From: Streptomyces cadmiisoli
GTDB lineage: Bacteria; Actinomycetota; Actinomycetes; Streptomycetales; Streptomycetaceae
NCBI RefSeq assembly: GCF_003261055.1
Contig: NZ_CP030073.1
Location: 8,494,001-8,558,000 of the forward strand
DNA: 64,000 bases
Direction of reading: 5' to 3'
Shown: positions 1 through 8,655 of the stretch, piece by piece
Position numbering within the stretch: the first letter of the stretch is position 1
Layout: each line of letters begins with the position of its first letter
Notes under the pieces: generated by a model
The model's input: the letters and a program-made list of their open reading frames with translations, nothing else
Databases searched by the model: none
Told to the model about the DNA's origin: nothing
Position numbers and translations under genes: made by a program

Positions 1-1360
1 GACGACGTCCTGCGTTTCCTGGCCGACCACAAAGGAACGCGACGAGCTGTTCATGGTCCTGGACGAGGAACTGAAGACCATGGCCGCCTTGTGCCCGCAG
101 GGCGGACGGGTCCATGGCCCCTGGCTCAAGGAGATGACCCACCTCGCGCACACCGAGTACTACCTGCGTGGTGCCTGCCCGCTGGACGCTCCTGAGATGC
201 TGCGGCGCAGCATGTTCGCACCCACCGTCACCGGAAGTCCGCTGCGCAACGCCTGCCGTGTGATCGCGCGTCGGGAGCTATCGGGTCGGGGCTACTACAG
301 CGGGGTCGCAGCGCTCATGGGCCGGGACCGGCACGGCCGTTCCACGCTGGACTCCACGATCCTCATCCGCACCGCGGACGTCAGCGAGGCAGGGCAGTTG
401 CGGCTCGGGGTGGGCGCCACCATCGTGCGGGACTCCCAGCCCGAACTCGAGGCCTCCGAGACCCGGACCAAAGCGCGGGGCGTCCTTGAGGCGTTCCGCG
501 GTCCCGCCCCGTCGAACCCGCCACACCGACCCGTCTCCCATGCCTTCGGCAGTCCGCAGCCCCCACCCGCTCCGGCGCTCGGCAAGCACCCACTGGTGGT
601 GCGCGCGCTCGCCGACCGCAATCGCCTCCTCGCCCCGTTCTGGCTGACCGGCGCGCCCGCGAGTACCCCCCTCGTCACATCGCCGGTCGCCACCGGCACC
701 GCGCACGGCACACCACAGGGGACGACGGACGGCACGGCGGACGGCCCGGGGGAGACCGTCACACCGCTGCACGGTCGCCGACTGCTGCTGATCGACGCGG
801 AAGACGACTTCACCGGCATGCTCGCGCTCCAGCTCCGCTCTTTGGGAATGCACGTCACCCTGCGGCGCTACGACGATGTGGATCCCGCCTTGGCCGACCA
901 CGACATCGTCATGCTGGGGCCGGGCCCGGGCGATCCGCAGGACCCCGCGGACCGCAAGATCACACGTCTGCACGACCTGGCCCGCTCACTCCTCGAGACC
1001 CGTACCCCCCTGGCCGGCGTATGCCTGGGCCACCAAGTGATCGCCTCCCGTCTGGGGCTGCCCCTTCGCCGTCGTCCCCACCCCGGCCAAGGCAGACGCG
1101 CACGTATCGAACTGCTCGGCCGCAGCGTCGACGTGGGCTTCTACAACTCCTTCTCCGCGATCAGCCACACCGACCGGGTCGACTGCCCCACGACCCGGCT
1201 CACCGTACGGGTCGACCGCGATCCGCACACCGGAGAGGTGCACGCACTCTCCGCGCCGGGGCTGGCCACTGTGCAGTTCCACCCGGAGTCCGTCCTCACC
1301 GCGGACGGCCCCGCGATCCTGACGTCCTGGCTCACCCCGCTGATCACACTCGCCGCCTGA
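1..1360 (+). CDS. phzE: PhzE-like anthranilate/ADIC synthase (3' part, apparent frameshift at left edge)
   Basis: Chorismate-utilising enzyme with a fused glutamine amidotransferase, which aminates chorismate to 2-amino-2-desoxyisochorismate (phenazine route) or a related product. From the Met codon at 53, residues 1-150 carry the end of the chorismate-binding domain (HTEYYL, PTVTGSPL, YYSGVAAL, IRTA). Residues from about 243 form a class I amidotransferase with the triad Cys324 (GVCLGHQ), His410 and Glu412 (FHPES). Bases 1-33 continue the same protein in another frame (DDVLRFLADHK), while ERDELFMVLDEEL continues from base 35, so one extra base lies around 31-35. This is either a sequencing error or a real lesion. 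The gene begins upstream of the window. Phenazine involvement is inferred from similarity only. Confidence 0.85.
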   Translation, partial: TTSCVSWPTTKERDELFMVLDEELKTMAALCPQGGRVHGPWLKEMTHLAHTEYYLRGACPLDAPEMLRRSMFAPTVTGSPLRNACRVIARRELSGRGYYSGVAALMGRDRHGRSTLDSTILIRTADVSEAGQLRLGVGATIVRDSQPELEASETRTKARGVLEAFRGPAPSNPPHRPVSHAFGSPQPPPAPALGKHPLVVRALADRNRLLAPFWLTGAPASTPLVTSPVATGTAHGTPQGTTDGTADGPGETVTPLHGRRLLLIDAEDDFTGMLALQLRSLGMHVTLRRYDDVDPALADHDIVMLGPGPGDPQDPADRKITRLHDLARSLLETRTPLAGVCLGHQVIASRLGLPLRRRPHPGQGRRARIELLGRSVDVGFYNSFSAISHTDRVDCPTTRLTVRVDRDPHTGEVHALSAPGLATVQFHPESVLTADGPAILTSWLTPLITLAA

Positions 1361-1410
1361 CCGGCGAACACACCGAAACCCAACCCCACACCTCACCCCG
1401 GGAACCGCAC

Positions 1411-2229
1411 ATGCAGACGGCCCCTGCCCAAGAGATCTACGGCGAACGCCTGTTCAGCACCCGCCAGGACACCGAACGAGAACGGCTCGACCTCCTCGCA
1501 CAGACCTGGGACCCTGCCACCACCGCCCACCTGCGCACGCTGCCGCTCGCCGAAGCCCGCAGCATTCTGGAGATCGGCCCCGGCGCCGGCAGCATCGCCG
1601 ACCTGCTCGCCGAAAGCGCCCCCCACGCCGAGGTCACCGCCCTGGACCGCGACACCACCCTGCTGCGCCTGCGCAACCCGCGCGTCCGGCCGCTCCAGGC
1701 CGACATCACCGACGCCGGTCTCGAACTCGGCCCCTTCGACCTCATCCACGCCCGCTGCGTCCTCATGCACCTGCGCGACCACGAAGCCGTCCTCGCCCGG
1801 CTCGTCTCCTGGCTGCGGCCGGGAGGCCACCTCGTCCTCAGCGACACCGCCGAACTCGGCTTCCCCCACTCCTCCAACGCGGATTACCGCGCCACCATGC
1901 AGGCCCTGTCCCAGGTCATCACCACCCATCTGGGAAGCGACCAGAACCACGGGCTCGGACATCCGGCGCGCTTCCGTCAGCACGATCTGACCGACATCTG
2001 CCTGACGACAGCACTACCCACTGTCACCGGCGACGCCCCCATCAGCCTCTGGTGGCAGCTCACTCTGGAACAGGCCCGCCCCGAACTCATCCGCACCGGC
2101 CTGGTCGACGCCCCTGCCCTCGACCGGGCCCTGCACCACATGGCTCAGCCCACCACGCACGAACTCTCGATCGCACTCCTCACCTGCTCGGGCCGCAAGA
2201 GGCAGGGTCAGAATCAGCCGACGGGCTGA
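1411..2229 (+). CDS. Class I SAM-dependent methyltransferase
   Basis: Predicted 272-residue methyltransferase. The SAM-binding motif I is EIGPGAG at residues 54-60, followed by an acidic strand end (TALDRD), PLQADITD and FDLIHARCVLMHL, the normal Rossmann order. The ATG at 1411 is chosen because the longer open frame upstream lies inside the PhzE-like gene. It starts 51 bases after that gene's stop on the same strand, so the two are probably co-transcribed and it may tailor the same product. The substrate is unknown; the ribosome binding site is weak. Confidence 0.8.
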   Translation: MQTAPAQEIYGERLFSTRQDTERERLDLLAQTWDPATTAHLRTLPLAEARSILEIGPGAGSIADLLAESAPHAEVTALDRDTTLLRLRNPRVRPLQADITDAGLELGPFDLIHARCVLMHLRDHEAVLARLVSWLRPGGHLVLSDTAELGFPHSSNADYRATMQALSQVITTHLGSDQNHGLGHPARFRQHDLTDICLTTALPTVTGDAPISLWWQLTLEQARPELIRTGLVDAPALDRALHHMAQPTTHELSIALLTCSGRKRQGQNQPTG

Positions 2230-2276
2230 TCGAGAGGCCGTAACCGCCCCTGACTTCGCGGGTCCGTGTGAGGCTG

Positions 2277-2290
2277 GACCGTCGACGGTC
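2277..2290. repeat. 14-bp perfect palindrome between convergent genes
   Basis: GACCGTCGACGGTC is a perfect palindrome without a loop, in the 200-base gap between the convergent methyltransferase and exporter genes. It could be a chance site or a protein-binding site; it is not a good terminator. Confidence 0.35.
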
Positions 2291-2427
2291 AGGCGGGCCG
2301 GTGCCGCCACGAAGACGAACGAAAAGCCGCTGTCGCGCAGGCGTCCGAAGACTGTCCGCGCTGAGCGACGGCGGCCGCACGGCCGGACGACAAGGCCGGG
2401 CCGGGTGGCTTCACTCGTGCTCGGCGC

Positions 2428-3489
2428 TCACCCGGCCGTCAGCAGAATCCCGGCGTACGACGTGCCGGCCACCACAGCCCAGGACACCAAACCCAGTCCG
2501 AGCATCCGGCGGCCGGAAGCTCCCGCCATCGTCCGCAGGTTCACCGCGGCGCCCAACGCGAAAAGTGCGGCAGCCAGGACGAGGTGCTGGGCGTGAGCGG
2601 CGACCGCGAGTGCCGTGGATCCGAGTAGTCCGGTGCTGCGCAGGGCGATCATCGCGAGGAATCCGGCTACGAAGAGAGGCAGCACGGGGGGACGCTCGGT
2701 ACCCGCGGTGTGCCGTCGTTCGGAGCGCCGCAGTGCGACGGCGATCCCGGCGACCAGAGGAGCCAGCAAGGTGACCCGCAGGAGCTTGACCAGGATGGCC
2801 TCACGCAAGCCGAGCGGGCCGGCCGTCTGGGCGGTGGCGACAACCTGGCCCACATCGTGGACACTGGCCCCGACCCAGCGGCCGAACTGGCTGTTGTCCA
2901 GCCCGAGCGGTATCTGCAGCACAGGCAGCACCGCTATGGCGAGGGTTCCACACAAGGTGACCAAGGTGACAGCGGCGGCGGCGTCCTCGTCCCGGCTCCT
3001 GGTCGTCTGGCCCACCGCTCCGATCGCAGAGGCTCCGCAGATCGCGTACCCACTGGCGACGAGCAGAGGGACGTCTCCGGGCAGGTTCATCAGACGGCCC
3101 AGCCAGTAAGTGCCGGTCAGAGTGATGAGGACCACACAGAGCACCATGGCCACGGTGCCCCAGCCGAGTGCGGCCACGTCCGCGACGCTGAGCTGGAGCC
3201 CCAGCAGTACGACACCGCAGCGCATCAACCGCTTCGCGCACACGGCCAGTCCGCTCCTGGCCGGTCCCCTCACGAGTTCGCGGGTCTTGGGCAGATGAGC
3301 TGCGGCCACACCGAGGACGATGGCGATGGTCAGCGCAGGGACGGCGGGCAGCGCCGTATGCAACACGGTCGCGAGAAGCACACCGGCCGCCGCCGTGGCC
3401 AGGCCCGGCGCCATGCCCACCCGCGACGACGGGGCGGGGGACAGGACAGCCGTCGCCGTACCGCGGACCTTGTGCATGTTCGCGGTCAC
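2428..3489 (-). CDS. YeiH/YadS-family putative sulfate or sulfite exporter
   Basis: Polytopic membrane protein of 353 residues with about ten hydrophobic segments, matching the YeiH (UPF0324) family. Recognisable parts are LMRCGVVLLGLQLS, the SGYAICGASAIGAV segment and GASVHDVGQVVA. The GTG start at 3489 overlaps the stop of the cysteine dioxygenase gene in a GTGA arrangement, so translation is probably coupled. Cysteine dioxygenase yields cysteine sulfinate, which breaks down to sulfite, so export of an oxidised sulfur anion fits the context. Family function is mostly inferred, and no transport substrate can be read from the sequence. Confidence 0.85.
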   Translation of the reverse strand: MTANMHKVRGTATAVLSPAPSSRVGMAPGLATAAAGVLLATVLHTALPAVPALTIAIVLGVAAAHLPKTRELVRGPARSGLAVCAKRLMRCGVVLLGLQLSVADVAALGWGTVAMVLCVVLITLTGTYWLGRLMNLPGDVPLLVASGYAICGASAIGAVGQTTRSRDEDAAAAVTLVTLCGTLAIAVLPVLQIPLGLDNSQFGRWVGASVHDVGQVVATAQTAGPLGLREAILVKLLRVTLLAPLVAGIAVALRRSERRHTAGTERPPVLPLFVAGFLAMIALRSTGLLGSTALAVAAHAQHLVLAAALFALGAAVNLRTMAGASGRRMLGLGLVSWAVVAGTSYAGILLTAG

Positions 3490-4052
3490 TCGCCGGCGGG
3501 GCGTTCGTAGACGCGTCGAACGCTGCTGCCCAGGCGCACCACATCGGCACCATAGACATGGATGGAGATCGCGGTGCCCGCTCCACAGTTGCGGACCTCG
3601 TGGATGTCGCCGGGCGGCGCGAAGCCGCAGACGGAGCCGAGCAGATTGGTCACGTCCTCCGTCGCGACCAGACGTGACGCCGCGCCTTCCGGGACGAGAC
3701 GGTAGCGACGCTCACTTTCCTCGCCCTGGTGGACGCCTGCCACGCACCACGAGACGTGGTCGTGGACAGGGGTGCACTGGCCCGGCAGCCACACGAGTGC
3801 CACGACGGAGAAACTGCCGTCGGGTTCGGCGTGCAGCACATGCTGGGTGTAGTGGTCGGCAGAGCCCACGCGCTGGTCAGCCATGAGCAGGCTGGGGTGC
3901 GTGAGATATGCGCGCAGAACATCGGCCACCAGATCGGCGGTCCGCTCAGGGCTGACACCGCGCGCCACCACGGCACGAACATCCGCGATCAGGGCTGCCG
4001 TCAACGGCGTGACGCTGGTGCCTCGGGTGGGATCTGCGACGGTCGCTGTCAT
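3486..4052 (-). CDS. Cysteine dioxygenase (cupin)
   Basis: Non-haem iron dioxygenase of 188 residues that oxidises cysteine to cysteine sulfinic acid. Fe-binding histidines are visible in PVHDHVSW (His97, His99) and GDIHEVRN (His151), the cupin arrangement of bacterial type I cysteine dioxygenases. The ATG at 4052 is the natural start. It lies between a LysR gene and a YeiH-like exporter on the same strand, and its stop overlaps the exporter's GTG. A 19-codon open frame with no recognised similarity ends at its start codon. Confidence 0.88.
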   Translation of the reverse strand: MTATVADPTRGTSVTPLTAALIADVRAVVARGVSPERTADLVADVLRAYLTHPSLLMADQRVGSADHYTQHVLHAEPDGSFSVVALVWLPGQCTPVHDHVSWCVAGVHQGEESERRYRLVPEGAASRLVATEDVTNLLGSVCGFAPPGDIHEVRNCGAGTAISIHVYGADVVRLGSSVRRVYERPAGE

Positions 4053-4086
4053 GGCCAGCAGCTTCTGTGAGCCGTGGCATAAACGT

Positions 4087-4104
4087 CCAAGGAGGATTCC
4101 TTGG
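4087..4104. promoter_or_regulatory. Inverted repeat upstream of cysteine dioxygenase
   Basis: CCAAGG-6-CCTTGG lies 35-52 bases upstream of the dioxygenase start, between it and the LysR gene. It is a candidate regulator site for the neighbouring LysR protein; this is inference from position and symmetry only. Confidence 0.35.
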
Positions 4105-4160
4105 CCATCCCCTACTGCTGCTTATGGATGGCGGTGCGATCGGAACCCGATTCCCCGCGA

Positions 4161-5066
4161 TCAGCAGCCACTGCGCGCGGCCGCAGCCGAGCGCATGCCG
4201 TCCAGTACCAGCTCGACGGCCGGCAGATCCTGATGCTCCCGCAGCACATAGGCGCTGATCTGGCGGCGAACGTTCGGCTCGATCACGCGGCCGGCCACCT
4301 GGCGGTGGTTGAGGAAGGAGAGCACGAGCGAGGGTGCCACCGCGATGCCCACCCCGGCTGCAACCAGGCTCTGCAGTGCGAGGTTGTCGTCCGTGGTGAA
4401 GACGATGTCGGGGTCGAATCCCTCTTCGGCGCAGATGGTGAGGAAGTTCGCCCGGCAGCGGGAGCACCCCGCCACCCAACGCGCCTGCTGCAGTTCGGTG
4501 AGGCGGACGGCACGTCGACGGGTCAGCGGGTGACCGGCCGGCAGCAGAGCCACCAGCAAGTCCTCCAGCAGATTGATCTCGACCACGTCGGGCGGGAGCT
4601 CGGCCCGCGCACCGGGATAGCTGAAGGACAGTGCGATGTCGCACTCGCCCGCCACCAGCCTGTGCATCGACTCAGGCGGCTCCGCCTCCTGGAGCTCCAC
4701 ACGGAGAGTGGGATGCTCGGCCAGCAGCCCGGCCACCACTTCGGGTATCAGAGTCGCGGTGATGCTGGGGAAGGCGCAGACACGGACCCTCTCGGCGCGC
4801 AACCGCGCCAGCGCCTGGAGCTGCTGCTGCGCATCCTGCATGTCCCGGAGAATGCGTTCGCTGTGGCGGGCCAGAGCCTCCCCGGCCTCGGTCAGCCGCA
4901 TGCGGCGACCGTTGCGCGTGAAGAGGTGGACACCGACTTCGCGTTCGAGTGCCCGGATCTGCTGGGTGACCGCCGGCTGGGTGTAGCCCAGGGAGTGAGC
5001 GGCGGCGGTGAACGAACCGGTGGTGACCACCTCGTGGAACGTCCGGAGGCGACGAGAGTCAAGCAC
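4161..5066 (-). CDS. LysR-family transcriptional regulator
   Basis: 301-residue LysR-type regulator. The N-terminal winged helix (residues 1-62) shows TFHEVVTTGSFTAAA, YTQPAVTQQIRALE and GVHLFTRNGRRM, followed by a type 2 periplasmic-like effector domain. The effector domain contains CSRCRANF, a cysteine pair that could be redox or metal sensitive (speculation). A GTG start at 5066 gives the canonical N-terminus. It is upstream of and on the same strand as cysteine dioxygenase and the YeiH-like exporter, so a role as cysteine or sulfur-sensing regulator of that pair is likely. Confidence 0.88.
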   Translation of the reverse strand: MLDSRRLRTFHEVVTTGSFTAAAHSLGYTQPAVTQQIRALEREVGVHLFTRNGRRMRLTEAGEALARHSERILRDMQDAQQQLQALARLRAERVRVCAFPSITATLIPEVVAGLLAEHPTLRVELQEAEPPESMHRLVAGECDIALSFSYPGARAELPPDVVEINLLEDLLVALLPAGHPLTRRRAVRLTELQQARWVAGCSRCRANFLTICAEEGFDPDIVFTTDDNLALQSLVAAGVGIAVAPSLVLSFLNHRQVAGRVIEPNVRRQISAYVLREHQDLPAVELVLDGMRSAAAARSGC

Positions 5067-5072
5067 GACGTC

Positions 5073-5091
5073 ATCATAAGCAAAAGTTTGC
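5073..5091 (-). promoter_or_regulatory. Candidate LysR promoter and autoregulatory dyad
   Basis: On the minus strand a -10-like TATGAT lies a few bases upstream of the LysR GTG start, directly after a dyad GCAAACTTTTGC (arms GCAAA/TTTGC, bases 5080-5091). The position suggests a very short leader and autoregulation, which is typical of LysR genes. Confidence 0.4.
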
Positions 5092-5239
5092 GGACTGGGT
5101 CCTTGTCATATGTGTAGGTGATGATTCGGCTCTGCTGCGGCCGTGGGTGCCTGACCGGTGGTGCCGTCCGTGAGGCGATGGCGGCCTTATCTGGCGGGCG
5201 GGATGCGGGTGAGCCGCCGAGGACCTGAAGGACGTCCGG

Positions 5240-5554
5240 TCAGATCCGGAAGGGGTACACGGAGACGCTCGCTGATCCGACGCTGATCTGCACCCAAGAG
5301 CCATCCAGGCTGTCGGGGACGGGTGAGGCAAGATCGAACAGCACGGACCAGTGGCCCAACTGGAGACAGGCGGCGCCGTCGTCGGTGAGGTGCAGGAGAC
5401 CGCTCATGATCACCTGGTGGGCCTCCTGCCGGAGCTCCGGCCCGACAGACGAGGCCGGCCCGGTGTTCTGGCCCCAGTGGATGTCCTCGTCGACAGTCCA
5501 TTCAACGAGGTGCTGTCCATCGGCTTCTCGTGGATCACCGCCCCAGAGCACCAT
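5240..5554 (-). CDS. Hypothetical protein
   Basis: 104-residue open frame with protein-like composition (EWTVDEDIHWGQNTGP, SGLLHLTDDGAACLQLG). I do not recognise the family. GGAGG lies 2 bases before the ATG and 5 before the following GTG, so the GTG codon 2 may be the true start. Its 5' end abuts the truncated edge of the hydrolase remnant on the other strand, so this gene may itself be shortened by the same rearrangement. Confidence 0.5.
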   Translation of the reverse strand: MVLWGGDPREADGQHLVEWTVDEDIHWGQNTGPASSVGPELRQEAHQVIMSGLLHLTDDGAACLQLGHWSVLFDLASPVPDSLDGSWVQISVGSASVSVYPFRI

Positions 5555-5556
5555 GG

Positions 5557-6084
5557 CCTCCGATCGTGCTGGGCCATTCCTACGGCGGATCGGTGATCAC
5601 CGGGATCCGCGGAGCAAGACACTTGGTCTACCTGGCAGCTTTCGTGTTGGATGTCGGCGAGAGCGCGGCGGGTCTGGGTGGGACGTCAAGGCAGCTCCAG
5701 GAGGCGATCAGCTCTGAATCCGACGGCTCGACCAGCCTGCTCCCGGACCGGGCTGCTGCCACACTCTATGACGACTGTCCTGAACCGATGGCGGCCTGGG
5801 CGGTTGACCTACTGCGTGCCCAGGCCCCTGGTTGCGGACGGGGAGTTCCGGAGCGCCAGAGCTGGAAGCGCACTCCCTCTACCTATGTCATCTGCGCACG
5901 AGATCGGGCCATCGACCCGGGACTGCAGCGGAAGATGGCCTCACGCTGCATCGACGTACGCGAGTGGCAGACGGGCCATTCTCCGTTCGTTGGACAGCCC
6001 AGTCTGATCGTTGAGCTGTTGCGGGAACTGCTCACCACCAACACCTCTCGCGAGCCGGGTGAAGGGGTTGCGGTCACTCGCTGA
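5557..6084 (+). pseudogene. N-terminally truncated alpha/beta hydrolase remnant
   Basis: Contains the nucleophile elbow VLGHSYGG, then HLVYLAAFVLDVGESAAGLG, a late strand TYVICARDRAIDP and the C-terminal GHSPF histidine. These are the middle and end of a family that is normally about 230 residues. The first 80-90 residues, including the oxyanion-hole strand, are absent; homology starts abruptly near 5557 beside another gene. A short deletion after VITGI also seems present. It is probably non-functional. Confidence 0.7.
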
Positions 6085-6238
6085 CGGCCGTGATGAGGAT
6101 GGTTGCTCTGTGCTGGATGGCAAGTTCCTCATTGCGGGTAGCCACGTGGTGGGGGTGTTCGAGGCGATTCTGGAGCGTTCTGCCCTGACGCTCTGCGACT
6201 GATGGCATGTAGACCTCAGCCCGTGAAACGGACACCAT

Positions 6239-6682
6239 GTGCCGGTGAGCATCGTCATCAAGTTCTTCGTGGCGCCCGACCACGCCGCTGCGGCCGCGGT
6301 CGTGGAAAGGGGCCCGGACAGGGTTTTCAACACGCTGACATACGGCAATTTCGATGTCGACGAGGCGCTGATCGAGTGGGAGAGCATCCTCACAGGTCGT
6401 AGCTTTGACGAACTCGTCGCTGCGGACGAGTCCGAAGTCGTCGCCGACCCGGACGGCGGCCCGGGACCCCTGCTCATTGCGGCATCTCGCTCCCTCCAGG
6501 ACGCACTTGCCGGTGCCGACGAGCCTTGGATCGTCGAGGTCAGCAAACAGTGGATCCAGAAGCGGGCGGAGGACGGTGAGGAGTTCGACCAGGAGTTGGC
6601 AGCCGAGATACTGGGCGAGCTGGCCGACCTGGTACGGACCGTCGGCAAGCGAGAGGACCGTTTGTACTGCTGGATGGCGTAG
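6239..6682 (+). CDS. Hypothetical acidic protein
   Basis: 147-residue protein from the GTG at 6239; GTG at 6245 is an equally plausible start (VSIVIKFF). The composition is acidic with alternating beta and helix-like stretches (FNTLTYGNFDVDEALIEWE, WIVEVSKQWIQKRAED). No catalytic motif or membrane segment is visible and I do not recognise the family. Codon usage is normal for the host, supporting a real gene. Confidence 0.6.
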   Translation: MPVSIVIKFFVAPDHAAAAAVVERGPDRVFNTLTYGNFDVDEALIEWESILTGRSFDELVAADESEVVADPDGGPGPLLIAASRSLQDALAGADEPWIVEVSKQWIQKRAEDGEEFDQELAAEILGELADLVRTVGKREDRLYCWMA

Positions 6683-6955
6683 AGGCAGCGACGGTCAACG
6701 TCGATCATCGTGAGTCAGCAACCGACGACGCCACTACAGCACATTCAGTACCGCAGCGACCTGATGGACGGCTCTCTCGCCGAGACAGGCTCACGCCTCA
6801 GATCCACCTGAGACACAGCGTGACGCCGTGAGTTCAACCTCAAGCGCTGGGCGTTACTCCAGCATCAGATGGTGATCCTGGTGGTCGCAGCTGCGGTGAG
6901 GGGGCCGGTGGGTTTTCGGTCGCGGGCGTTGGATGCGGGCTGGCACGCTGTTTTC

Positions 6956-7495
6956 ATGGGTCAGGCGGAGGTGCTTCTCATCGGTGGGCGTGCTGGTGTG
7001 GGCAAGACGACGGTGGGGTGGGAGGTTTCGGCGCTGTTACGGGCTGCGCGGGTTTCTCACGCGGTCATTGATGGTGACTTCATGGGACAGGTCCATCCGG
7101 CACCGCCGGGGGATCCGGACCGGTCGGAGATCACCGCGAGCAATCTGGCAGCGGTGTGGGCGAACTTCGCCCGGCGGGGCTATCGCCGTCTGATCTACAC
7201 GAACACGGTCAGCGTGCTACCCGAGGCGACTGGCATGTTTCATCAGGCGATGGGAGAGGGGGTCCGGATCGTACGGGTCCTCCTCACGGCCCGCGATGCC
7301 ACGGCCCGGGAGCGTTTGGTGCGCCGCGAACTCGGCTCGGAGCTGGAACAGGAACTGGCAGGCAGTGCCCGTAAGGCGCGGCTCCTGGACCAGCGTGTCC
7401 CCGCGGAGACGGTGCGGGTGGTCACGGATGGGAGGGCTGTCGTGGACATCGCGCGCGAAGTCGTGGCCGCCACCGGCTGGTCCGGTCAGCATTGA
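6956..7495 (+). CDS. P-loop nucleotide-binding protein (small-molecule kinase-like)
   Basis: 179-residue protein with Walker A GGRAGVGKTT at residues 10-19 and a kinase-like layout (HAVIDGDFMGQ, then RIVRVLLTARDATARERLVRRE as a lid-like basic region). ATG 6956 is chosen over an upstream start because it places Walker A at the usual N-terminal position. Codon 28 is TTA (7037-7039), rare in Streptomyces and read by the developmentally controlled bldA tRNA. The substrate is unknown. Confidence 0.7.
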   Translation: MGQAEVLLIGGRAGVGKTTVGWEVSALLRAARVSHAVIDGDFMGQVHPAPPGDPDRSEITASNLAAVWANFARRGYRRLIYTNTVSVLPEATGMFHQAMGEGVRIVRVLLTARDATARERLVRRELGSELEQELAGSARKARLLDQRVPAETVRVVTDGRAVVDIAREVVAATGWSGQH

Positions 7496-7804
7496 GTGCT
7501 CGGGCCGTCACCGCGTCGGCGCGCCGGGACGGAAGGGAGAACGGCTACGGGCGTCGATGATCATCGGTGTGTGAAGACTGAAGGGCAAGCGATCGCACAT
7601 GCCACAGCGTTGATCGTGTCCGCCGGCCGGAGCTGTTTGAAGCTCTCTGGGCGGCTTCCCGGGCGCCTTCGTATCCGTTCTTCCTTCGCCCGAGGGCAGT
7701 ACTCCAGGCACCGTCAGTGGCATTGAGGTTCGCCAGGCGGTCGTCCCGCGATCCGCGGAGATCTCGCGGCGGTCTCTGGACGTGAAGGTCGCGCGAGTGC
7801 CTGT
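7496..7804. other. Intergenic stretch, no gene seen
   Basis: About 300 bases between the P-loop gene and the convergent TetR gene. Frames on both strands lack recognisable motifs or ribosome binding sites. I see nothing functional. Confidence 0.5.
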
Positions 7805-8434
7805 TCAGGCTGTCGTCGACGCGCCGGTGGGCGGCGTGGACGGACAGGGGATGGCTTCGTTGATGAGTTTCGCGGCGATGGTGCGTGCGTGCGCTCCGGC
7901 TCGGGCGCTGTTGAGGGCCATGGTGCGGCACGCGGCGCCGTCGTAGAGGAGGGCGAGCTGCTCGCCGAGCTCTTCCGGGTCGCAGGCGCCGGCCTGGCGG
8001 GCGAGGTCTGTGAGGCGTTGGGCGAATTCGATTTTGTAGGCGGCAGCCAGCTGGTGGACCGGGTGATCGGGGTCGGGGACCTCGACGGCGGCGTTGAGGA
8101 AGGGGCAGCCGCGCAGTGGCCCGTCGGTCGTGGGGGGCTCCCAGTCGAAGATCGCGAGTAGCTGCCCCCGGGGGTCTGGGCACGGCTCACTCTGGCATGC
8201 CTGTGGAGGCAGGCGGCCGTCCCGGAGCTGGGTCAGGTAGGCGTGGACCAGGTCGTCCTTGCTGGCGAAGTGTGTGTACAGGGTGCGCTTGGAGACATGA
8301 GCGGCAGTTGTCAGTTGCTCCATGCCGGTCGCGTTGACCCCCTGAGCGGTGAACAGCTCCGTCGCCGCTTGGAGGATCCGCTCCCGGGCGCCACGGCCGC
8401 GGCGTCGGCGTACGGGGGAGGTTTCATTGCTCAT
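7805..8434 (-). CDS. TetR-family transcriptional repressor
   Basis: 209-residue TetR regulator. The helix-turn-helix lies at about residues 17-62 (ARERILQAATELFTAQG, TTAAHVSKRTLYTHFASKD), followed by a helical ligand domain. It is divergent from a DHA2 exporter gene, with two related dyads in the shared intergenic region, so it probably represses that exporter and itself. The ligand is unknown. Confidence 0.88.
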   Translation of the reverse strand: MSNETSPVRRRRGRGARERILQAATELFTAQGVNATGMEQLTTAAHVSKRTLYTHFASKDDLVHAYLTQLRDGRLPPQACQSEPCPDPRGQLLAIFDWEPPTTDGPLRGCPFLNAAVEVPDPDHPVHQLAAAYKIEFAQRLTDLARQAGACDPEELGEQLALLYDGAACRTMALNSARAGAHARTIAAKLINEAIPCPSTPPTGASTTA

Positions 8435-8442
8435 GACTTAAG

Positions 8443-8510
8443 GATACCGATCGTTTTACTTGGCTCGATTCTCCTGCTACGGTCGACCGCATAAGTAAAC
8501 CGATCGGTTT
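8443..8510. promoter_or_regulatory. Paired TetR operators in the divergent intergenic region
   Basis: A perfect 14-bp palindrome AAACCGATCGGTTT (8497-8510) and a related imperfect site around ACCGATCGT (8445-8453) share the core ACCGATCG. They sit between the TetR start at 8434 and the exporter start at 8656, as expected for a regulator controlling both directions. Confidence 0.65.
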
Positions 8511-8655
8511 GGTTAAGGGCTGCCGAGGATCGCCTCCTCCGGGCCCGGCAACGCCACCGATGCGGGGTCGTGCCTTCGCTGCAGGCCCTTCGCGCTTCCC
8601 TGCCGGCTCGCCGCCGCGTTCCGGCCGACGTCCTCCCTCTTTCTGGAGAAGATCC

